Origin: UMGS1307 sp964523005
GTDB lineage: Bacteria > Bacillota > Clostridia > Oscillospirales > CAG-382
Reading direction: 5' to 3'
Length of the DNA: 10,780 nucleotides
NCBI GenBank assembly: GCA_964523005.1
Contig: CAZFZL010000052.1
Location: forward strand, 1 to 10,780
The translations under genes and the position numbers were made by a program. The notes beneath the pieces are model-generated. The model saw nothing but the letters and a program-made list of their open reading frames with translations. It was not told where the DNA came from and did not search any database. Shown here one piece after another: positions 7,023 to 10,780 of this stretch. Every line of letters begins with the position of its first letter. Within the stretch, counting starts at the first letter, position 1.

Positions 7023-8141
7023 CTATTCTTCATCGCCGTTAACATCGGAAAGCTTATCAAGCTCATCGCTGAACGAGCTGTAATCGCCGTATGTCCCGGA
7101 ATATTTGGATTTCCTCATAATATGGATCGCGTCAGGCTCTATAAAAAGACCTATCAACGCGCCCTGCGGATGATAATCCGTGGTCTGTATCATCCATTTG
7201 AAGCCGTTTATCTCAACTATTATCTCAAAATGAACGCCCTTAAACACGACAGAGGTCACCGTACCGGAGAGCATTCCGTTTTCAGCAGGCACAATATCGA
7301 TGTCCTCGGGTCTTACAACGACATCGACCGGCTCGTTCTTTGCGAACCCCTTGTCGAGGCAATTGAAGGCGTTGCCGGAGAACGCAACCTTATAATCCTC
7401 GCGCATAACACCGTCAAGAATATTGCTTTCGCCGATAAAATCGGCTACAAACGCGTTCTGCGGTTCGTTATATATATCTATCGGAGTGCCTATCTGCTGT
7501 ATGATGCCGCCGTCCATGACGACAACAGTATCAGACATCGAAAGTGCTTCCTCCTGGTCGTGAGTGACATAGATGAAGGTGATGCCGGATTTCTGCTGGA
7601 TGTTTTTCAGCTCGATCTGCATATCTTTACGCAGCTTAAGGTCAAGTGCGCCGAGCGGCTCATCAAGCAAAAGCACCTTCGGCTCGTTTGCAAGAGCGCG
7701 TGCGATAGCAACACGCTGCTGCTGTCCGCCCGAAAGCGAATTGATATTGCGCTTATTAAAGCCTTTGAGGTTAACAAGCGCAAGCATTTCATTGACCTTT
7801 TTACGTATTTCCTTTTCGGGCAGCTTTTTTATACGAAGCCCAAAGGCAATATTTTCATGAACGTTCAGGTGCGGAAAGAGCGCATATTTCTGAAATATCG
7901 TATTCAACGGACGCTTATGCGGCGGAAGGGCTGAAATATCCTTTCCCTGAAAATACACTTTTCCTTCATCCTGTATAACGAAACCCCCGATAATACGAAG
8001 CGTAGTCGTCTTTCCGCAGCCGGACGGGCCGAGTAAAGTTACGAATTCCCTGTCGTGTATATCGAGGTTTACGCGGTCAAGTATTTGATCGTCGTCAAAT
8101 TTGACCGAAATGTTTTCAAGCCGAAGCAGAACACTCTCCAA
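7023..8141 (-). CDS. potA: PotA, polyamine ABC importer ATPase
   Basis: This 372-aa cytoplasmic ATPase powers polyamine uptake. All ABC motifs are intact: Walker A GPSGCGKTT (38-46), Q-loop Gln84 in IFQKYALFP, signature LSGGQQQR (136-143), Walker B VLLLDEP (156-162), D-loop GALD (164-167) and switch His194 in YVTHDQ. The C-terminal 130 residues, with VVVRPEDIDIVP, match the regulatory TOBE domain of the PotA/MalK group. It is first in the operon potA-potB-potC-potD. The start is TTG at 8141, with GGAGG 6 bases upstream (8152-8148); no ATG gives a better start. A sigma-A type promoter lies about 30 bases upstream. Order and sequence make polyamines the likely substrate, although close relatives carry other small cations or iron. 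Confidence 0.95.
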   Translation of the reverse strand: MESVLLRLENISVKFDDDQILDRVNLDIHDREFVTLLGPSGCGKTTTLRIIGGFVIQDEGKVYFQGKDISALPPHKRPLNTIFQKYALFPHLNVHENIAFGLRIKKLPEKEIRKKVNEMLALVNLKGFNKRNINSLSGGQQQRVAIARALANEPKVLLLDEPLGALDLKLRKDMQIELKNIQQKSGITFIYVTHDQEEALSMSDTVVVMDGGIIQQIGTPIDIYNEPQNAFVADFIGESNILDGVMREDYKVAFSGNAFNCLDKGFAKNEPVDVVVRPEDIDIVPAENGMLSGTVTSVVFKGVHFEIIVEINGFKWMIQTTDYHPQGALIGLFIEPDAIHIMRKSKYSGTYGDYSSFSDELDKLSDVNGDEE

Positions 8142-8173
8142 TGACGTCCTCCAAACAAAAAAATACGATTATT

Positions 8174-8202
8174 AATATATATCTTTTTTCCTGTTTTGTC
8201 AA
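8174..8202 (-). promoter_or_regulatory. Promoter of the potABCD operon
   Basis: On the minus strand a perfect TTGACA (8202-8197) is followed after 17 bases by TATATT (8179-8174), a five-of-six -10 match. The start point would lie near 8167, giving a leader of about 26 bases that holds the GGAGG of potA. Directly upstream of the -35 box lies a tandem heptamer that may be a regulator site. Confidence 0.8.
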
Positions 8203-8206
8203 CGGA

Positions 8207-8225
8207 TTTATCAAATATTTTATCA
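8207..8225 (-). repeat. Tandem TGATAAA heptamers upstream of the potA -35 box
   Basis: On the minus strand TGATAAA (8225-8219) and TGATAAA (8213-8207) are exact direct repeats with a 12-base period. The second copy ends 4 bases before the -35 box. Tandem half-sites about one helical turn apart next to the -35 box are the usual arrangement for OmpR/PhoB-family regulators, and such a regulator gene starts at 8339 in the other direction. Binding is inference; the region is AT-rich, so chance is not excluded. Confidence 0.45.
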
Positions 8226-8226
8226 T

Positions 8227-8247
8227 TTCTGACTCAAATCATCAGAA
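8227..8247. repeat. Inverted repeat in the potA/response-regulator intergenic region
   Basis: TTCTGA (8227-8232) and TCAGAA (8242-8247) form a 6-bp inverted repeat with a 9-base spacer. It sits about midway between the divergent genes, 25 bases upstream of the potA -35 box. It may be an operator; no T-run follows on either strand, so it is not a terminator. Confidence 0.4.
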
Positions 8248-8263
8248 TGACCATAAATTCAAG

Positions 8264-8292
8264 TTACCGTCACAGCAATATCACAATTTTAT
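8264..8292 (+). promoter_or_regulatory. Weak candidate promoter of the two-component operon
   Basis: TTACCG (8264-8269) and TTTTAT (8287-8292) are 17 bases apart but match consensus poorly (about four of six each). They are the best-placed candidates for transcription of the response regulator gene. A direct repeat TCACA-N6-TCACA (8270-8285) with an 11-base period lies in the spacer. A weak promoter would fit a gene that needs an activator. Confidence 0.35.
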
Positions 8293-8338
8293 GCAAAAAT
8301 CAAAATGAAAAAAAATAATATGGAGAAGGAGCGGAGCA

Positions 8339-9016
8339 ATGAGAAAGATACTAATAGTTGACGATGAAGCTAACATACGCGAGGTTATACGCGAATATTC
8401 AGAATTTAAGGGCTACGAATGCGATGAAGCGGTTGACGGCATGGATGCGATCGACCATGTTAAGAAGAACGATTATAACCTGATCATTCTTGATATCATG
8501 ATGCCGCGTCTCGACGGGTACAGCGCCTGCAAAGAAATAAAGAAGCTCAAGCAGATTCCGGTCATAATGCTCTCGGCAAGAGGAGAGGAATACGATAAGC
8601 TGTTCGGCTTTGAACTCGGAATAGACGACTATGTTATCAAGCCTTTCAGCCCTAAGGAGCTTATGGCGCGCGTTGACGCGGTGCTTCAAAGATACAAGGC
8701 TACAGTCGAGTCGGCAAATAAGTACGTTTTTGAAGGACTTGTTATCGACATTGACGGAAGGAGCGTTTTTGTAGATGACAAGCGCGTTGTCATGACGCCG
8801 AAGGAATACGATTTGCTCTTCTATTTTGTCAAAAACAAAAACATAGCTCTCACGCGTGAAAAGCTGCTGAGTGCGATATGGGGCTATGATTTTTACGGAG
8901 ACGACAGAACAATTGACACGCACATAAAGATGCTCCGTTCGAGCCTCGGTGAATACAGAAAATTCATCGTTACGCTCAGAGGTATGGGATATAAATTTGA
9001 ATATCCCCTGGCCTGA
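8339..9016 (+). CDS. OmpR/PhoB-family response regulator
   Basis: This 225-aa cytoplasmic DNA-binding regulator is phosphorylated by its partner kinase. The receiver domain (residues 1-120) has the acidic pair Asp8-Asp9, the phosphoacceptor Asp52 in LIILDIMMP, switch Ser79 in VIMLSAR and Lys101 in VIKPF. The C-terminal winged helix (about 130-223) has the family features MTPKEYDLLFYFVKN, LLSAIWGYDFYGDDRTIDTHIKMLR and TLRGMGYKFE. AAGGAG (8326-8331) sits 7 bases before the ATG. The kinase gene follows after 19 bases, so the two form an operon. The target is not stated by the sequence. The gene is divergent from potABCD, and tandem repeats in the shared region make that operon and its own promoter the first candidates. 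Confidence 0.94.
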   Translation: MRKILIVDDEANIREVIREYSEFKGYECDEAVDGMDAIDHVKKNDYNLIILDIMMPRLDGYSACKEIKKLKQIPVIMLSARGEEYDKLFGFELGIDDYVIKPFSPKELMARVDAVLQRYKATVESANKYVFEGLVIDIDGRSVFVDDKRVVMTPKEYDLLFYFVKNKNIALTREKLLSAIWGYDFYGDDRTIDTHIKMLRSSLGEYRKFIVTLRGMGYKFEYPLA

Positions 9017-9035
9017 GCATTAGAGGCGAAGCATT

Positions 9036-10499
9036 ATGCCTGTTGAGATGAAACAGCACAGACACAGATATGTCAGTATAAGAAAACAACTATTTATATA
9101 TTTCACTGGATTTGCCGTTCTTATGCTTATGATGCTGTGGCTGCTGCAAATTGTTTTTCTGCGTACTACCTACGTGAACAGCAGAAAAAATACACTTGTA
9201 AGCGTTTCATATGCTATCTCAAAGCTATACGCTTCGGATACGTTTGAAGATGACGCAAACAAGCTCGCAGACGAAAACGACTGTGAGTTCATATTGACGG
9301 ATTCAAACGGACGGCTGGAGTTCAGCCAGCGTGAGGAAAGCATGCCGCGCGGAAGTCTGATCGTATACTTGATGAGCTTCAATTTTGAAAAGCTTGTAAA
9401 AAGCATGGAAAATGATGCGGACGGTAAGAATCTGTTTTCAGTCACGCTTCCGGATAGCACTGAGCTGTATGTGTACTGTACACGCTTGACCTCCGACACA
9501 ACAACACATTATATGTTTCTCGTGACGTCCATCGACCCGATGAACTCTACGACTGTTATACTTACAAATCAGCTGATGCTTATAAGTATATTAGTGCTTG
9601 CGCTTGCTGCCGTGATGTCGTTCTACCTGTCGCGCAGGCTGTCATCGCCGGTACAGAGCATGGCAAACTCGTCGAAGCTGCTCGCAGAAGGAAAGTATGT
9701 CGCAAAAAACGTTGACACGGGCAACTTTCTTGAGCTTGAGGAGCTTTCACAAAGTCTCGATTACGCAAGCAAGGAAATATCACAGGTATCAAAACTCAGA
9801 CGCGAGATCGTCGCAAACACCTCGCATGATCTGCGTACCCCGCTGACCATGATCAAAGCATACGCTGAAATGATACGCGATCTGTCCGGTGACAATCCTG
9901 ATAAGCGCAACAAGCATTTATCCATAATCATTGACGAGACCGACAGGCTTTCGCTGCTCGTAAACGATATGCTTGATATATCCCGTTTTGAGACAGGGCG
10001 TGTACAGATGAAATATTCTGTTGTAAACCTGAACGACTGTATTGACGAGATACTTAAAAAATTCAACGTACTAATCGAGAGAGACGGCTATACGCTTTCA
10101 TTTGATCCATTTCCGGATTCGTTTGTTATAGCCGACCGCTCAAGAATAATACAGGTATTGTACAACCTGATCAGCAACGCGATCGCCCATGTCGGTGAGG
10201 ATAAAACCGTTATCATCAAGCTTTTAAAAGAAGGCAACAAGCTTCGCGTTAGCGTGACCGATCACGGCGAGGGCATACCGAAAGATGAACTTCCGCACAT
10301 CTGGGAGCGCTACTACCGCACATCTGAAAGTCACAAGCGCACACAGATCGGAACCGGTCTTGGACTTTCGATCGTCAAGAGTATTCTTCTTGAACACAAC
10401 GCTGCGTTTGGTGTCACGAGCAAACCCGGGAAAGGTTCCACGTTCTTCTTCGAGCTGACCGAAGCTACAATGGCAGACAGACAGCGCTTTGAAGAATAA
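9036..10499 (+). CDS. Membrane sensor histidine kinase, partner of the upstream response regulator
   Basis: This 487-aa kinase has a membrane helix at about residues 18-42, an extracellular sensor of about 130 residues and a second helix at about 174-198. A HAMP linker (199-250) follows. The HisKA domain has the phosphorylated His264 in NTSHDLRTPLTMIKAYAEM. The ATP-binding domain has the N-box QVLYNLISNAIAHV (373-386), G1 box DHGEGIP (409-415), ERYYR (424-428) and G2 box GTGLGLSI (439-446), all intact. The sensor part contains CEFILTDSNGRLEFS (83-97), typical of a PAS/Cache-like fold, so it probably reads a small ligand or cell-envelope state; which is unknown. AGAGG lies 9 bases before the ATG at 9036; a Met at 9048 lacks a ribosome site. 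It ends at a strong terminator, so the operon appears to hold two genes. Confidence 0.94.
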   Translation: MPVEMKQHRHRYVSIRKQLFIYFTGFAVLMLMMLWLLQIVFLRTTYVNSRKNTLVSVSYAISKLYASDTFEDDANKLADENDCEFILTDSNGRLEFSQREESMPRGSLIVYLMSFNFEKLVKSMENDADGKNLFSVTLPDSTELYVYCTRLTSDTTTHYMFLVTSIDPMNSTTVILTNQLMLISILVLALAAVMSFYLSRRLSSPVQSMANSSKLLAEGKYVAKNVDTGNFLELEELSQSLDYASKEISQVSKLRREIVANTSHDLRTPLTMIKAYAEMIRDLSGDNPDKRNKHLSIIIDETDRLSLLVNDMLDISRFETGRVQMKYSVVNLNDCIDEILKKFNVLIERDGYTLSFDPFPDSFVIADRSRIIQVLYNLISNAIAHVGEDKTVIIKLLKEGNKLRVSVTDHGEGIPKDELPHIWERYYRTSESHKRTQIGTGLGLSIVKSILLEHNAAFGVTSKPGKGSTFFFELTEATMADRQRFEE

Positions 10500-10521
10500 G
10501 CGAAAAACAGAATAAATGAAC

Positions 10522-10568
10522 AGTCGCCTGAGTATAAATATACGGAAAACTCAGGCGGCTTTCTATTT
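10522..10568 (+). terminator. Rho-independent terminator of the two-component operon
   Basis: AGTCGCCTGAGT (10522-10533) pairs with ACTCAGGCGGCT (10549-10560) over 12 bp with one G-U pair and a 15-base loop. TTCTATTTT follows. It begins 22 bases after the kinase stop and ends 22 bases before the next ATG. The next gene is therefore either separately promoted or expressed by read-through. Confidence 0.88.
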
Positions 10569-10590
10569 TGCCGTTGGAAAGGACTTTGCG

Positions 10591-10780
10591 ATGAAAGGAG
10601 CTGATACAGTCTCGATTTCAGTCAAATGCTTTTTCGCAGGCGCACTTATGTGCATCCCCGGAGTGAGCGGAGGCACTGTTCTGATGATCTTCGGCTTGTA
10701 TGACAGGCTTCTTTCCTGCTTCGATAAAAAAAGCGGTGTCGCTTTGTCAAAGAAGATAATCACGCTTTTGAGCGCGTTTG
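10591..10780 (+). CDS. DUF368/PopT-family polyprenyl-phosphate transporter, N-terminal part (runs off the right edge)
   Basis: The first 63 codons are present and the frame is open at the edge. The protein starts MKGADTVSISVKCFFAGALM and continues with CIPGVSGGTVLMIFGLYDRLL (21-41). The motif PGVSGGT (23-29) followed by a glycine-containing helix and YDRL is the signature of the DUF368 family. Members (PopT) are polytopic membrane proteins of about 270-300 aa that return undecaprenyl phosphate across the membrane for cell-wall synthesis. AAAGGA (10578-10583) lies 7 bases before the ATG. No clear promoter fits in the 90 bases after the kinase gene, so some read-through from the two-component operon is possible; this could link the sensor to the cell envelope, but that is inference. 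Confidence 0.82.
   Translation, partial: MKGADTVSISVKCFFAGALMCIPGVSGGTVLMIFGLYDRLLSCFDKKSGVALSKKIITLLSAF

Noticed and set aside
7122..7934. 270-codon open frame on the plus strand
   Set aside because: It lies wholly antisense to potA, whose ABC motifs are intact. The translation has no family features or ribosome site.
8399..8923. 174-codon open frame on the minus strand
   Set aside because: It is antisense to the response regulator, which shows all receiver and winged-helix motifs.
1..10780. CRISPR array, insertion sequence, prophage or toxin-antitoxin system
   Set aside because: No regularly spaced repeats, transposase, integrase, terminal inverted repeats or recognisable toxin-antitoxin pair are present. 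The gene content is ordinary chromosomal.

Overview
The window looks like chromosomal DNA from a low-to-mid-GC Gram-positive bacterium, most likely a gut-type Clostridia member (Oscillospiraceae/Lachnospiraceae-like). The grounds are strong AGGAGG-like ribosome binding sites, TTG start codons, sigma-A type TTGACA/TATAAT promoters with 17-base spacers, AT-rich intergenic DNA and clostridial-looking protein sequences. No species is assigned. There is no insertion sequence, CRISPR array, phage gene or other sign of an accessory island.

Layout from left to right. (1) On the minus strand, positions 1-323 hold the N-terminal 107 codons of an AMP-forming acyl-CoA ligase that runs off the left edge. 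Behind it are an 11-bp perfect inverted repeat (346-374) and a complete tRNA-Arg(ACG) at 416-492 with its own promoter and terminator. (2) On the plus strand, an AT-rich stretch leads to an unrecognised 89-aa protein (762-1031). It is followed by a separately promoted pair of overlapping genes for two different MutS-like ATPases (1113-2573 and 2570-4063), neither with a recognisable mismatch-recognition domain. (3) A hairpin at 4062-4101 separates these from a convergent minus-strand operon (8141-4115), potA-potB-potC-potD. This encodes a complete polyamine ABC importer whose binding protein seems to be held by a C-terminal membrane helix instead of a lipid. (4) A 197-base divergent intergenic region carries a good potA promoter and repeats that look like regulator sites. 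(5) On the plus strand, an OmpR-family response regulator (8339-9016) and a membrane sensor kinase (9036-10499) form a two-component operon closed by a strong terminator. (6) At the right edge begins a DUF368/PopT-family polyprenyl-phosphate transporter (10591 onward, partial).

How they work together: PotA energises the PotB/PotC channel, and PotD delivers the polyamine to it. The two-component pair is transcribed divergently from this operon. Tandem heptamers lie just upstream of the potA -35 box, so the regulator may control polyamine uptake; this is an inference. The two MutS-like proteins are probably translationally coupled and may act as a heterodimer; their job is unknown. I see no clearly novel multi-gene system. 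The most interesting points are the MutS-like pair (both with Asn in place of the Walker B Asp), the C-terminally anchored PotD, and the repeats in the pot/two-component intergenic region.
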